In this document: positions 10,491-21,908 of the stretch, one piece after another | Numbering within the stretch: position 1 is the stretch's first letter | How the letters are laid out: every line of letters begins with the position of its first letter | Assembly: GCA_037127315.1 (NCBI GenBank) | Contig: JBBBDQ010000330.1 | Location: 6,207,501-6,271,500, forward strand | Direction of reading: 5' to 3' | Length of the DNA: 64,000 bases | From: Ascarosepion bandense | Lineage: Eukaryota > Mollusca > Cephalopoda > Sepiida > Sepiidae | Program-made: the position numbers and the translations under genes | The notes under the pieces: generated by a model | Databases searched by the model: none | What the model was told of the DNA's origin: nothing | What the model saw: the letters and a program-made list of their open reading frames with translations, nothing else

Positions 10491-11980
10491 TGTGTGTGTG
10501 TGTGTATTATAAATTGCTTGGATGGGGAAAAAATTTCTCATGCAAAGCAAATTCAAGTGTTTGACAGACTTTTTCTCATCCTGCAGAATTTTACTAAAAT
10601 AAATTGAAGAGATGCCTGATAAATGGTAACAAGTGCTGGTGAATGTATAATTGAATAAAAAGTAATTGCGTTTAATACTTTGAAGAATAGTTTTTAGATT
10701 GAGATCTCTCACCTAGTGGCAACAAATCTAAAGAAGAGAAAGCTAAATCCCAAATCGTATTGCTACCACAAGTTTGTTGCTCAAACTAATACTTTAAATC
10801 ATTTCTGAATGTGAAATTGCTACCAATTCTGACCATAGCAAAATGAGTGAGGGAACCAAACAGATAAGCAGTTGGTGGACAGATAAGCAGTTGCGGTAGA
10901 TGTAACCTTTCTTGCCAGATAATTTCTTGTAAACACCTAATCTTGCAGCCTCATGAAATTACAGGTAAAAAAAAATCCAAACAGGAAATCTAGAAAATAA
11001 TGTATGATTCCTTTTTGTTATTGGGTGTGGATGAACAGATTCATCTGTAGAAAGTTTACGGCTCTAAGCAACTTCATTGCCAATCTATAGAAATGCTTAG
11101 AAAATACTTGAGACACAAAACTAGAAAAGCAGAGTTTTCCTAGAATTTTAAAAGAAATATTAAACATTTTCTTTTTCAAAATTAAATTTGGAATTCATGT
11201 ACTACTGTTAGGAAGTTTCAGTCTTTATCTTAAAACAATTTTTCAAAGAGAAACTATATTTCTCAATTCCAGTAACTGTTATTGTTCTTTTAAGTACTGA
11301 TCATGATTTTCTTCCTAATTTTATGTTTGAAGTAGTATAGAACATCAGTATCTTGATTGTCATTTTCTCTTTGCGTTACAAGTGCTATTTATTTTAGTTG
11401 TTACTGCTATTTAAAGTCTTCACATCATATGGTTTCTGTTATTTGATACAGTTTATTTTTTTTATTTTTATGATTTATATAATGCCAGGTTAAAAAAAGG
11501 ATGATCTTACTGGTTTTATTCACCAGAAGCCAGTTTTGATCATTGATCTGAAAAAAGTGGTAGTATACAGCTGACTGTTTAAATATTTCTGAACAATTTT
11601 GGTTCTATGCCTGTGCCATCCACATGAAATTCTGTCTGAAGCTATTTAAGGACAAGACTCAAGTTCTTAATGTTTTGGTTTTGTAGCAACTGGCAGTTTT
11701 GTGTGAAACTACTAGTATCACAGCATATTGTTTCAATGTTCAAATAGTATTGCTAGAAAGCAGATATTAGTCATAGTGTGTTGAGGATAAAATGAAGACC
11801 AGGTATGAATTTTAAGAAGGGGTCATTAATCAGTCATAATTGTTTGAAACTTAACATGTAAAGTTGTGAAATTCTCTGCTGAATGTCTTAAGTAAAGTTA
11901 GAATATAGGAGTGATTGTGGTGAATTGAATTGGACAATAGAAACTAGTCTATATAGTTTCAAGATTTGAAAAAATGAGTT
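10491..11980. other. AT-rich spacer
   Basis: No recognisable coding or RNA feature. A 13-bp word AGATAAGCAGTTG is repeated in tandem around 10862-10893. Confidence 0.5.
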
Positions 11981-11984
11981 ACAG

Positions 11985-13063
11985 TATTTGCCAGCCTATT
12001 GGATTCACTCAGATTTTGGCATGGAATATTTAAAAAAAAATTCAAATGCACATGTCAAAAAACAAAATTACTATCTTACTTTCTCACTAATTATGAAGAA
12101 ACACTTACAGTATTAACACAAAATGTACCAGTAATATCCTTTTTTATAGAAGTTATAAGAAAAAAAAATCCTTTCAAAAATTACTGTTTTCTACAAGCAG
12201 TAGTTTATGTAAAAAAAAACTTTTTTTTTTTTTTTTTACCACAAGGTTGTAAAAAATACCAGGTTGGGAAACTGGTGCAGGATATCCTTCTCTTAATGAG
12301 GGTGAATGAGCCTCTCTTAAGCCATGGTAGGCAACTCATCTTGTGATGGTGTCACGATAAAAACACCCTTGGTAACTCTAACAAAGCATCAAGTTTTCAG
12401 CTACTGACAAGATTTTGAATCTCGGCTGAGGTCGCAGAATGAAGATGATGATGATGATAGAAGTGAGGTAAGATTTAATTACCAGGACTTCTATGTGGCA
12501 TATCCCTTCAGGCCATAGCCGATCAAGACATATATTAGAAAAGAATAACCTGAGTACATTTCATCATGCATTTATTGAAAATTGATTTTCAAGGAATAAC
12601 ATCTGTACATACAAGAGATTTATAACTGCAAATAAATCTACTGGTATGAGTCAAGTTACGTCGGGTAAAAGTGGGGAAAATACAGAAATATGGAACTTGT
12701 TACTAAATGAAATCCCATACCGTATATGCAGAAAAGCAAATTCCAATACCTGTATATCAACAAAGCCAGCAATATGCCAGTTACATCAACTATTTCTGTA
12801 AAATCCTGGTCTTTCTACCAAACAAGCAGCAAAATATTGTACAATTCCATAATTTTCTTTTTCCTGGGTGAATTTTTCAACAATATTTTTATTGATATGT
12901 TTTAATTCCAGGAATTCTCATTTCAGAGTCAAACTCTGTGCACTGATTCTTGGTGAACCCCATATTTTTGTGGTCTTCATCTCACTTTCATACATGATAC
13001 TGCTGTATTGGATGTGGATGCATGGTAATTTTTTTAAATCTGTGCCCAATAGGCTGGCAAATA
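11985..13063. mobile_element. Element bounded by perfect 18-bp inverted repeats
   Basis: TATTTGCCAGCCTATTGG (11985-12002) is repeated exactly in inverse at 13046-13063, and weaker pairing continues inward (ATTCACTCAGATTT against CACAGATTT). The interior of about 1.0 kb has no intact transposase. The arrangement suggests a decayed or non-autonomous DNA transposon, but I found no convincing target duplication. Confidence 0.5.
12290..12465 (+). repeat. Non-LTR/SINE 3' fragment ending in (GAT)n
   Basis: It contains GTGTCACGATAAAAACACCC, which resembles a 3' block common in cephalopod retroposons, and ends in a (GAT)n tract at about 12445-12460. It lies inside the inverted-repeat-bounded element above. 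Confidence 0.4.
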
Positions 13064-13914
13064 TGGCAATTTCACAGTTCCGTTGTCTTCAAGTAGCTTT
13101 GGGATTCAGTTTTTGTTTTCTTGAGATTGGTTGTGATTCTACATTTGTGATCTCAATCTACCTACTATTTAACCCATAGTTGGGGTAAAAAGATTCCTGC
13201 TTTTTCCAAAGGCATTTGCCATAAGCACAACAGATGAGGTTAGAATTTAAACTCTTTTTGCCAATACCACTGTCACCTCTGATAATCATTACTCTACCCA
13301 TACATCAATCTTCTGTAATATAACAACTGAAAAAAGAATGTAATTTTCATAATACAGCATTGAGTTAATTGTTATCCATCCTTATAATCCTCACTTTTCT
13401 ACAACATATACCTCACTTATCATTACCATTTTGACTGTAATCTACCTTGAGTGTCTCACGAGCATTGTACTGCATTTTGTATAAGCAAGTAATGAAATTG
13501 TAGAGATTTTTTAAAACCTTTTTAGGTTTTAATTCTAATATGATATTGTAGAGGATACTTCGCTTTTAGAGTAATAAAAATAATATGCATAAGCTCACAT
13601 ATTGGGTTTGATTCTCACTTGGCATCACAAACTCATGGCCTTATGCCATGTTAAACTAAGAAAATGCTCCCTTTCAACAAGGATTAAAAGTAGTTTCTTG
13701 GTGGCTTGTTAGTTTTTCGTTATAGTTGTACTCAAATGACCTTTTTTATTCCATTTTCAAAACGTGATATTACTTTATGAAAAACTGTCTGGGAAAGGGG
13801 AGTGCTTTAATCGTCTCCCATGTTAGGGTTGACATACTGTTACAATTAACATGCAAGTAGTACAAGAAATTGTCCAATTCTCTTAGCATTTCTCTTTTAA
13901 AACTTGACATGACC

Positions 13915-13954
<40 letters not shown>

Positions 13955-15150
13955 TGGGTTGGTGTTCATGTAGGGAGAGAAGCATCCTGGATCCAGACAT
14001 ATTTATTTTTCCAATTTGAGCCCACTAAAAAAAAAAAAAAAAAAAGGCATTGAAAATGAAGAAAAAGCTATGTGAAACTTGTGCTATGCATTATAAGAAA
14101 CGCCTACAAAAACTTTGAGTTCAAAAAGTCTCCTATTTCTTGAAGATTGTCAATTTTTTTTTTCTTTTGTTGTCTGTTCATTTTATGGTCTATTCTCTTA
14201 GTCTTTTGTCGTTATCTTTTCTATGACATCCCATGAGAAATAGGCCAACTACTGTCTTTATTAGAATTTTTATTTTTATTTTATTTATTTTTTCTTTTAT
14301 TTTTTCTTCTACTACTGATACTGTCTTCTGCCCCAGCAACTGTAGGTATTCCCGGTGAAACACAGTTGCTATCATTTTATTTCTTTTTCAACATTTTTTT
14401 TCATTGTTATTCTTTTTGTAGCTTGCCCATTGTTACAAAAAAAATTATGGATGGCATATTTAACCCATATACTCCTGGTGTTAGTTAAAACTGACAATTT
14501 GTTTTTTTTTTTTTGTTTTTTTGTTTTTTTACTAGGTATGTATCTGTTGTTTCACTGATAGCAAGATCATCAAAATTGAAATTGTTTGGCACTCTTAAAA
14601 TATATTTATTAGAAAATATCTTCCTGTTTTTAATACAGGAAGGGTCATAAAAAAAATGACTAAGAATATTCCCCACTTTGCACATTTCACCTTTATTCTC
14701 TATTCCTGTTATCCAGGATTTGTTGCCAAACAGGGAAATTAGTTCTTGTGATACAGATAGTTCCATTTCATTTTAACTCAAATTGTGTCTAAACTTTTAT
14801 ATGTGCACATGTATTTTTCAGTGTGTGTAATTCAAGTGAAAAACTAAAAAAATAATAAAAAAAAAAATTAATTCTATGCAGTATAATTTCCAAAATGTTC
14901 AGTAAAATCTAATACTTATTTTATTTTTATCAACTAATTTTATTGCTTGGTCCAGAGTAACGAGTCTCCAGACTGAGTGGAAGGGAAATGTATCATTCCA
15001 GTGTTTTATTTCAAACTTAGATTTTATGTGTGCATATACATTAAATAGTAAAAGCACATGCAAGTTACTCAGGCATGACACATGTACATATTTATTGCAT
15101 ATGCAACGTCAAGTACAGTCAGTGCATGACAATCAGCTTTTATTATATAA
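13064..15150. other. AT-rich spacer with (TA)n
   Basis: Nothing coding is recognised. (TA)n then (CA)n occupies 13917-13954 and an A-run 14027-14045. Confidence 0.5.
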
Positions 15151-15204
15151 ACTGTGATCATATTTTCTCAAGTTTTGATGAAAATTTCTGTCTGAAATTT
15201 CTCT

Positions 15205-15365
15205 TAGGAGTTATTATTTACAGTGTTGACTTCATCTTTGTTCTGACAGCATTTCAACTGTTATACACTTTGGCCTTCATCAGGGATATATCCAGGTAAC
15301 CTACAGGGAATTCTGAAATAAACTTTTTATTTAATCTATCAGTTAGATTGTTCTCATTCCACTTC
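15205..15365 (-). repeat. Penelope-LTR-like repeat (family A), single copy
   Basis: It is similar to 22087-22225, 22980-23050 and one arm of 43128-43412. The minus strand reads CCTGATGAAGGCC, then a GTATAACAGTTGAAATGCTG block and CACTGTAAATAA. The CTGATGA...GAAA spacing recalls the hammerhead motif carried by Penelope LTRs, but the middle does not pair well. Confidence 0.45.
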
Positions 15366-15430
15366 CAACATCTAGAAGGACAACTCTCAATTCAAAATTG
15401 CAGGGAAGATATTGGGGGAACCATAGCATT

Positions 15431-15745
15431 CAGTTAAGGGCGATACGTGAAACACGCCATGCTTGGGCGATCATGTCTCAAAAGGGGCATGACTGACTGG
15501 GCAGAGAATTATCCCGCAGTAGGTTGCCATTGCTTTCTGTGGTAGACTGATTGCCAGCCAAGGCTATAGAACCCAATCTGTCCTGTTATTTAACCCATAA
15601 ATGGAGGGAAGAGATGGACTAATACCTTTCCCAAGGGTATTTGCACGTAAGTGAATGCATTGAATTCAACTGGAATTTGAACTCGGCTTCCCAATTTCTT
15701 GTTCTGAGCTGATATCCAATGCACCACAACGCACACCATAGCATT
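15431..15745 (-). mobile_element. Octopus-type tRNA SINE, full length
   Basis: On the minus strand the head GTGTGCGTTGTGGTGCATTGG (A box), a B box reduced to GTTCAAATTCC, the CTTGGGAAAGGTATTAGTCC body and the AACAGG/ATAGCC blocks follow in order, down to the 3' end near 15431. It carries about 15% scattered differences from the copies at 38.4 and 48.7 kb, by eye. Confidence 0.9.
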
Positions 15746-15749
15746 ACCT

Positions 15750-17295
15750 TTCCCAAAAATATAAAGCAATTTGCAGATAATAAACATTCTTGGTTAAATG
15801 TCCCTGCATTCTAAGTTTTTATCTCTGTATAATTATATTAAGTTTGTTTGTTTCATTTTTTTTTCTCTCTTCCTCCTTTATACATGTGTACAACTTCATC
15901 AATAAAAAAAAAAAATTTAGTCTGAAGAAGTCCTTCCAATGGTTAAAATGTGTCACACAGGATATTCTTTCTTTTTTCTCCTCCCACCATTTTTGTCATT
16001 CAATTACCCACTGATATATCTGGTTTATTTATCATATTCTATTATATAAATTTCTATTTTTCCATCCACCAGATACAGTAATTTTCAGGGTTAATTTACA
16101 CATATGAATAACTTCTTACATGCAAATTTAATCAAATTTTGGACATGTCGGGTTCAATAAGAGCCAAGCCTCAGACAGCCAGTCCTAAATATGTTTACAT
16201 ATTTTTTTGCTACCATCCCTCAAACACTCCTCTGACTGCGTCATCACTTTACACGGTCGTTCCTCCAATAGATTTCCATTTTTGAAAACTCATATTTATG
16301 ATGAATGTGGAAGTGCTTGCTTAATAATTTGTCATTTTATATGGGTTAGGTTTGCAGGCATCAAGATTTAACACTTGAGACTATTAGTCTTTGGTTACGC
16401 AATAAAGAAGCTACTGACACATTGTATCAATTTCTCAATAATAGATAATTTATTTTTGTATTTATTATTTTTACTGAATTTTTTATTTTTTTAAGAAATT
16501 TCTTGTGCCTCCAACGGTTTCTCTTGTATTTTAGGAGTATATCCATATTCTAACTTTTGATCCTATTAGTGTGAAAGAAATACCTAACCAAGCCTAATAT
16601 ACCAACTATTACTGCTGTATTTAATTTGATTTGATACTCGCTGCATTTCTGATTGTGGCCTTATGCCAGACTAAGCTGAGATGAGTAAATATACTGAACC
16701 CAACATGACCAAAGATGCAACAATGCTAGTTGAAAGACCAATCCTTAAACCACATGATTTCCAGCTTCCATCATGACATCCAGGAATATCAAATTGTGTG
16801 TGTGTGTGTCAAAATCTAGGCACCTCAGGTAGAACAATGATTTAACAAAAAAAATAAAATAAAAAAAAACTGGTTTTGAAAAATCATTACTGCTGTAGTG
16901 AGTCTGATTTTCATTGAGTACCCATTATCATGGTTTGATGCCACATTAACCTTTATTCAGTGTCTGTACAAGAATTGAATAGTTCGTAACCTAATATGCA
17001 CTTTCAAAATCAGCTTTTGATATTTGATTGTTTTTTGGCCAAGAACATTTCAGCAATACTCTTGGCACTCATATAAAAATTTACAAATTTAAATGAATTT
17101 ATAGATGAGGTCTGTCAGGAATATATTCAACCATTTTGGATATCTTGTGAATAATTACTGCAGATTAAATGTAACTTAGCAACCAGTCTGAAGGAACCAT
17201 AATGTGCGTGTGTGAATACTCTCTCATCAGGTTATTCAGTTACTAGTGAGTGAACTTGTAATGGGGTGCATTCATGACTGGGTGTATTCTTTATA

Positions 17296-17332
<37 letters not shown>

Positions 17333-17641
17333 CCAATTTACCCCCCCCCCCCCCTTACCCTTCTCACAACCCCACACACTCAACCTTCATTTAGCTTCCT
17401 GTGACTTTTGGTATTTTACAAAGCTAAAATAATAGTTAAATGTGAATCTGCTAGATGATAATGATCTCAAAACATGCAACATGATGGATAAGTGTATGGA
17501 CTCCCAGTAGAAATAAATTTAAGAGACTAAGGTGCCACTTACTCTATGTAGTTTGTTTTTTTTTTTTTTTTTTTTTTGTTGTTTTTTTTTATGTAATACT
17601 TGGATGATTTTCTGATAGACTTTAAAATTGTTTCCACTCAA

Positions 17642-17672
<31 letters not shown>

Positions 17673-18009
17673 TGTGATATTTTGCTTTTGTCACTTGCAT
17701 TTTTTTGGGGGGCAGGTAGGGTAATTTTTGTTTCATTTACAGCAAATGACTTGTGAATCATATATTCTCATTGTGGCCCTAAATTTTAATCATGATATTT
17801 AGTTTCATTTTTCAGGTGGATGTCGTATTTGGTTGTCAGAATTTCTTTTAATGCTTCTCCATTATCCTGTTTTCTACAAAAAAAACTATTTGGCATCATG
17901 TAAGAAATTTAAATAACCCAGGGACTTACTGTATATGTATGTCCCAACCTACAATTCAAGGTTACAACAGAACACCCATCAATCTTGTTTCAACCTCTGT
18001 TGTTTGCCA

Positions 18010-18056
<47 letters not shown>

Positions 18057-18537
18057 GAATAAGAGAAAGAACAAATAAAGTAAAAATCTACAGTTTGTAG
18101 CATTTACCTTTTTAAAAGTGTTCGATGCAGAGCAATATATTAATTTTATTCAACTTCAATATTGCAATGTTTTGCTGTCTAGTTAGTATTATTAGCATTC
18201 TATATTGATGTTCCATGGTTTTAATTTTATCCATAGGACCCTTTTTAAGAAGCTTCCTGAATATATATAAAAGTATCGTTGGAATAATATTCCTTGTTCA
18301 AAGAAACGCTGTTTAAAAAAAGTGCTCAATACAAAAGTAGAGCTAGTATATATATTAAGTAGAGCTATATATATATATATATATATATAATTTTTAAACA
18401 AATAACTTTTATTACTAGTTACCAATGATTACTTGACAAGTACAATTCATAGTATTGAAATATTAAAGCTATTGTGTAGAATGTAAAATGTTTTTATTAT
18501 CACTTATATGATATTTGCCAAGATTTTCGTTTTGGCA

Positions 18538-18568
<31 letters not shown>

Positions 18569-18705
18569 CATTAAATGCTTACTGTTTGGGTGGAGATAGA
18601 ATGTTGATAAGCACAAAGAGTTTGTTGTTTTAACTGAGCAGGTTCATGCTGACTTCAAAGTGTTGTGAGGACATCAGTATGTTCTCACTTGTCAGGGGTG
18701 GTTTG

Positions 18706-18750
<45 letters not shown>

Positions 18751-18986
18751 TGGTGTGGGTCAGTTCCTGGTTGTAGCCATATTGGATTGTTGTGCATTCT
18801 CTCTCTTGTTTGTGGAAGTTTATTGCCATTTATTATGGCAGCCAAGCATATTCTGATGGTGGTGCTCTTAAAGAAAAGCCATCATCATGGAATTGAAATT
18901 AGACATTGTCAAATGCTTTAAAAAAGAAGAACCAGTAATAAACATTGGCTGGTTGCATGGCTGAAATGTTTTTACTGCTGTTTAAA

Positions 18987-19020
<34 letters not shown>
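15750..19020. other. AT-rich spacer with many microsatellites
   Basis: (TA)n tracts lie at about 17291-17318, 18021-18051, 18366-18390, 18708-18743 and 18988-19024, with poly-T at 17549-17590, 17641-17666 and 18542-18564 and poly-C at 17341-17354. No gene is recognised. Confidence 0.6.
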
Positions 19021-19024
<4 letters not shown>

Positions 19025-19028
<4 letters not shown>

Positions 19029-19190
19029 ATCTGCAGGCAGATCTGTTTTGCTGTATCACAGCTCGTCAGTACAGTTAGACTCCGATTGCTTTTAACCCAG
19101 GATTGAAACCCGACTGAAGTGACGTCAGTCGGCAAGTCTACCTCTGGTCTATGGGTGCTCGGTAGAAGAAGGCAGACTTTATAGCACGTA
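19025..19190 (-). mobile_element. SINE-like element with hammerhead 3' end (copy 2)
   Basis: The minus strand carries CGGGTTTCAATCCTGGGTTA (B-box-like), then the hammerhead motif, then directly the (TA)n tract at 18988-19024. It is homologous to copy 1 (85-190) and copy 3 (20110-20240). It faces copy 3 head to head, so the pair has outward (TA)n tails. Confidence 0.65.
19031..19074 (-). ncRNA. Hammerhead ribozyme, type I, probably inactive
   Basis: The minus strand reads stem I CTGTA, CTGACGA, stem II GCTGT-GAT-ACAGC, AAAAC, a stem III region and stem I TGCAG. Stem I pairs fully (A-U, U-G, G-C, U-A, C-G) with bases different from copy 3, a compensatory pattern. CUGACGA is allowed because position 7 is variable. 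G12 is replaced by A, so activity is unlikely. Confidence 0.65.
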
Positions 19191-19890
19191 TATTATCATT
19201 ATACATGCCCAATAGCCAGAGTGCTCTAATTCATTAGTGAATATTGAGTTTCCTTGTAAGAGAAATAAGGACATTTTCTTAAATCTCTAATTAAAAAAAA
19301 AATTCAAACTCATGTTTTTTTTCTTCTCCAGATTTGATGTTGTTTCTGAGTACTGCAACAGACAATATCTTTTCTTTCTATCTCTGTAAAGACATGACAT
19401 CACTGGCAATGAATATACAAGCAGCTTTAAATAATTTAATTATATTTATTGTATTTGTCTGTGTTTTTTTTGTCCTAATTATGTTAACATATGTCAAAGA
19501 GATGTTATGTCTTAGATTATTACATTACTATAGCATTAGCATAGACGAGTTATGCAAGTGTTTATTTGACAGAAAAGTGTGGGTATGTTGCATTATAGGA
19601 GTGAAATTCTGTCATTAGTCAAGGACCACCCCCCTGTAATAAAGTAACTTTCATCAAAATGATAGTCTTTTGAATAGCATATTTATTTATCTTAGTCATT
19701 TTAAAATTGCTGTTTCTTTTAGCCACATACATAGTAATTGTGTGTTCAATCCCTGAATTAGGCAGTGTATACTTTGACTTGGTGGAAGCAATAGATTAGC
19801 AGTACTAAAAATATGAATGAGATGAGATACCACCTAAACATGGGCAGTGGAATGAAAAGAAGACAACCCTTTTAGATTCAATAAAGTGAC

Positions 19891-19926
<36 letters not shown>

Positions 19927-20109
19927 CACTAATATATTATGCTCTCATTATGATTGAGCTCTCTGGAGAAGAAAATTTTAAAAACAGTTTCCACTTCTCC
20001 TATAAGCGTGACTCTTCAGAAATGAAGTGAGTTCTTTCGGTGACTGGCGTGTGTATACACTGCTTATACACAACATGTTAAAATTTCCCTTCTCTGAATC
20101 CATGCGCCT

Positions 20110-20240
20110 ATGTCTTAGGGAGTAGCGACTCCGACTGACACCAAATCGGTTGAGTTTGGATCCCGGCCAGAAGCAAGTGGATGCATCTAGCCACACTGAT
20201 GAGCTGTGATACAGCGAAACAGGCTTGTATGTGGATGACT
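20110..20240 (+). mobile_element. SINE-like element with hammerhead 3' end (copy 3)
   Basis: This plus-strand copy contains CCGACTGACACCAAATCGGT and TTTGGATCCCGGCC blocks corresponding to the B-box region of copy 2. It ends with the intact hammerhead and GGATGACTAA followed by (TA)n. The head may begin further left, toward 19980, but no second copy covers that part well. Confidence 0.65.
20191..20234 (+). ncRNA. Hammerhead ribozyme, type I, complete core
   Basis: Every conserved position is present: CTGATGA at 20196-20202, stem II GCTGT/ACAGC with loop GAT (20203-20215), and GAAA at 20216-20219. A 3-bp stem III ACA/TGT has loop GGCT (20219-20228). The cleavage triplet GUA ends at 20229. Stem I is CCACA (20191-20195) with TGTGG (20230-20234). 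G10.1-C11.1 and A15.1-U16.1 are as required. A very short stem III is known from Penelope-associated and retrozyme hammerheads, which may cleave as dimers. The expected activity is self-cleavage of the transcript near its 3' end, just before the (TA)n tail. Confidence 0.8.
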
Positions 20241-20241
20241 A

Positions 20242-20268
<27 letters not shown>
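20241..20268. repeat. (TA)n microsatellite
   Basis: It abuts the hammerhead-bearing element and mirrors the (TA)n at 18988-19024. Confidence 0.95.
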
Positions 20269-20274
<6 letters not shown>

Positions 20275-20279
20275 AAAAG

Positions 20280-20465
20280 CTCTGAAATTTTATTTACTAT
20301 TTGTTTTCTTTCTTTCAATAAGTGTAGACATATTCGCTTACAGCCCAGTTCACACTTGTTCTGGTGTTTTTAAACAGGAGTAATGGTTTATCCCTTGTTT
20401 CATGTTTAGGATTGGGTTTCAGGTTCCTTCTAAAGTCTACTTTAACTCTAAAATACTAAATCTCA
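20280..20465 (+). repeat. LINE-head-type repeat
   Basis: It shares TTGTTTC.TGTTTAGGAT and GGTTCCTTCTAAAGTCTAC with 23700-24000 and, more distantly, with the 5' end of the LINE at 42412-42536 read on its own strand. It appears to be a head without its tail. Confidence 0.5.
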
Positions 20466-20718
20466 AATTTAGATGGATGAGAGGATGAGAATAGATTTTA
20501 TGTCATCTTAAATGTTGTGTTGCTTAACACTGCAAACAAAAATATTAATTCTGTATAATGTGTTATTGAAAAATAACATTTAGTATAACATGCAAACTAA
20601 CACCACAATAATTAATTGTATTTAGAAATATATAGATTGTTTTATCCTAAACATGATTTAATTCCACTATAATAAATAATGATTGGTGTGAACTCACCTA
20701 TAGCTCTTCAAATAGAGG

Positions 20719-20838
20719 GCTTACGGCCATATCACGTTGAATACACCGGTTCTTGCTCGATCTCTAAAGTTAAGCAACGTTGAGCCTGGTCAGTACTTAG
20801 ATGGGTGACCACTTAGGAATACCAGGTGCTGTAAGCGT
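20719..20838 (+). rRNA. 5S rRNA-derived sequence (complete length)
   Basis: 120 nt matches animal 5S rRNA end to end: GGCCATATCACGTTGAATAC, AAGTTAAGCAACGTTGAGCC, the internal control region CAGTACTTAGATGGGTGACC, and a 3' end whose GTAAGC pairs with the GCTTAC start, so helix I is intact. Changes in the loop B/C region (TTGCTCGATCTCTAAAG) argue against a working gene. The tRNA-SINE begins about 14 bp downstream, so this is best read as the 5' module of a composite SINE. A dispersed 5S gene that received a SINE downstream is the alternative. Confidence 0.8.
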
Positions 20839-20845
20839 ATAGTGA

Positions 20846-21017
20846 CGGATGTGCATTGTGGTGCAGTGGATATCAGCTCGTAAAGAGAAATTGGTGAGCC
20901 GAGTTCGAATTCCAGTTGAATAACCTGCATTCACTTAAGCACTTGTACCTTTGGGAAAGGTATTAATCTGTCCCTTCCCTCCAGTTATGGGTTAAATGAT
21001 AGGGTAAGACTTGGGAC
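20846..21017 (+). mobile_element. Octopus-type tRNA SINE joined to 5S module
   Basis: A box TGGTGCAGTGG (20859-20869), B box GTTCGAATTCC and the body through CCTCCAGTTATGGGTTAAAT are present. The copy then stops, losing the 3' half. Together with 20719-20838 it forms the order 5S, tRNA head, body, as at 8807-9060. Confidence 0.85.
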
Positions 21018-21339
21018 CCTGCCCTTAAAAAACAAACCCCAATGAATCTTGATACTTAAAAAGAAAGAAGTATTACTAGACACAAAAGCTTATATAAAAA
21101 CAACAATAAATTGTTGAAAGAAGGTATTACCAGCAATAAATAAAAAAAAAAAGATTTAGTTGGTAATAAATGACCTGCCGAGGTTGATATGCCATAAAGC
21201 AACCAACTACAAATAGAGTATGAAAGATTTGTTTATGTTACTTGTGTGTGTTTGAAAATTGTTTTATGTCTTGGATGTTGCCTTTTTAATGTGGAATTAA
21301 AGTTGCTGTATACCTATATACAGGAATGGAATGTTCTTC

Positions 21340-21646
21340 AGTCAGTCAGTTAAGTGCCATACGTGATACACGTTTGGGCGATCATGTCTCGAAAGAGACA
21401 TGACTGACTGGGCAAAAGATTATCCCGCAGTAGGTTGCCATTGCTTTCTGCGGTATACTAGTTGCCAACCAAGGCTATAGAACCTGATCTGTCCTGTTAT
21501 TTGACCCATAACTGGAAGAAAGAGACGATTAATACCTTTCCCAAGGGTATTTGCACACACATGATTGCAACGAATTCAACTGGATCAAACTCGGCTCTCC
21601 GATTTCTCGTTCCGAGTCGATATCCACTGGACCACAACGCACTTCC
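21340..21646 (-). mobile_element. Octopus-type tRNA SINE, full length
   Basis: It runs from the 3' terminal CAGTCAGTCAGTTAAGTGCC on the plus strand to the tRNA head GTGCGTTGTGGTCCAGTGG on the minus strand. The GTCTCGAAAGAGAC hairpin near the 3' end is preserved. The B box is slightly damaged (GTTTGATCC). Confidence 0.9.
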
Positions 21647-21706
21647 ACATATGTTTTTATCCCCCTTAAATACATGGACACTATTGGAGTAAAGAGTAGT
21701 CATCTT

Positions 21707-21908
21707 TTTTTTTTTTAATCATATCATCCCGAGCAAGGTGGTAACGCTGCTAATGTGCAGGGGGATACGTAAGAGTGAAAAGATTGGAAAAAAGAAAGCC
21801 GGAAACCACATCCTAAACAGGAAACAAGGGGATGAGCCTCTACACCTGTTCAATAGACGTGGGTGGAGTGTGAACCAGGCGATAGTTTAGTCTATCTACT
21901 CCAATAAA
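21707..21908 (-). mobile_element. Short LINE derivative: head joined to tail
   Basis: The first 75 bp on the plus strand are the LINE 3' terminal block (CCCGAGCAAGGTGGTAACGC) after an oligo-T. The rest, from about 21798, matches the LINE 5' end found at 42412-42536 (ACCACATCCTAAACAGG, GTGTGAACCAGGCGATAGTT). The whole ORF region is missing. Similar head-tail units occur at 23862-24055 and 62123-62295, so this is a non-autonomous family and not a single deletion. Confidence 0.7.

Noticed and set aside
20719..20838. Functional 5S rRNA gene
   Set aside because: Length and helix I are right, but there are several changes in conserved loops and a SINE follows at once, so a SINE module or pseudogene is more likely.
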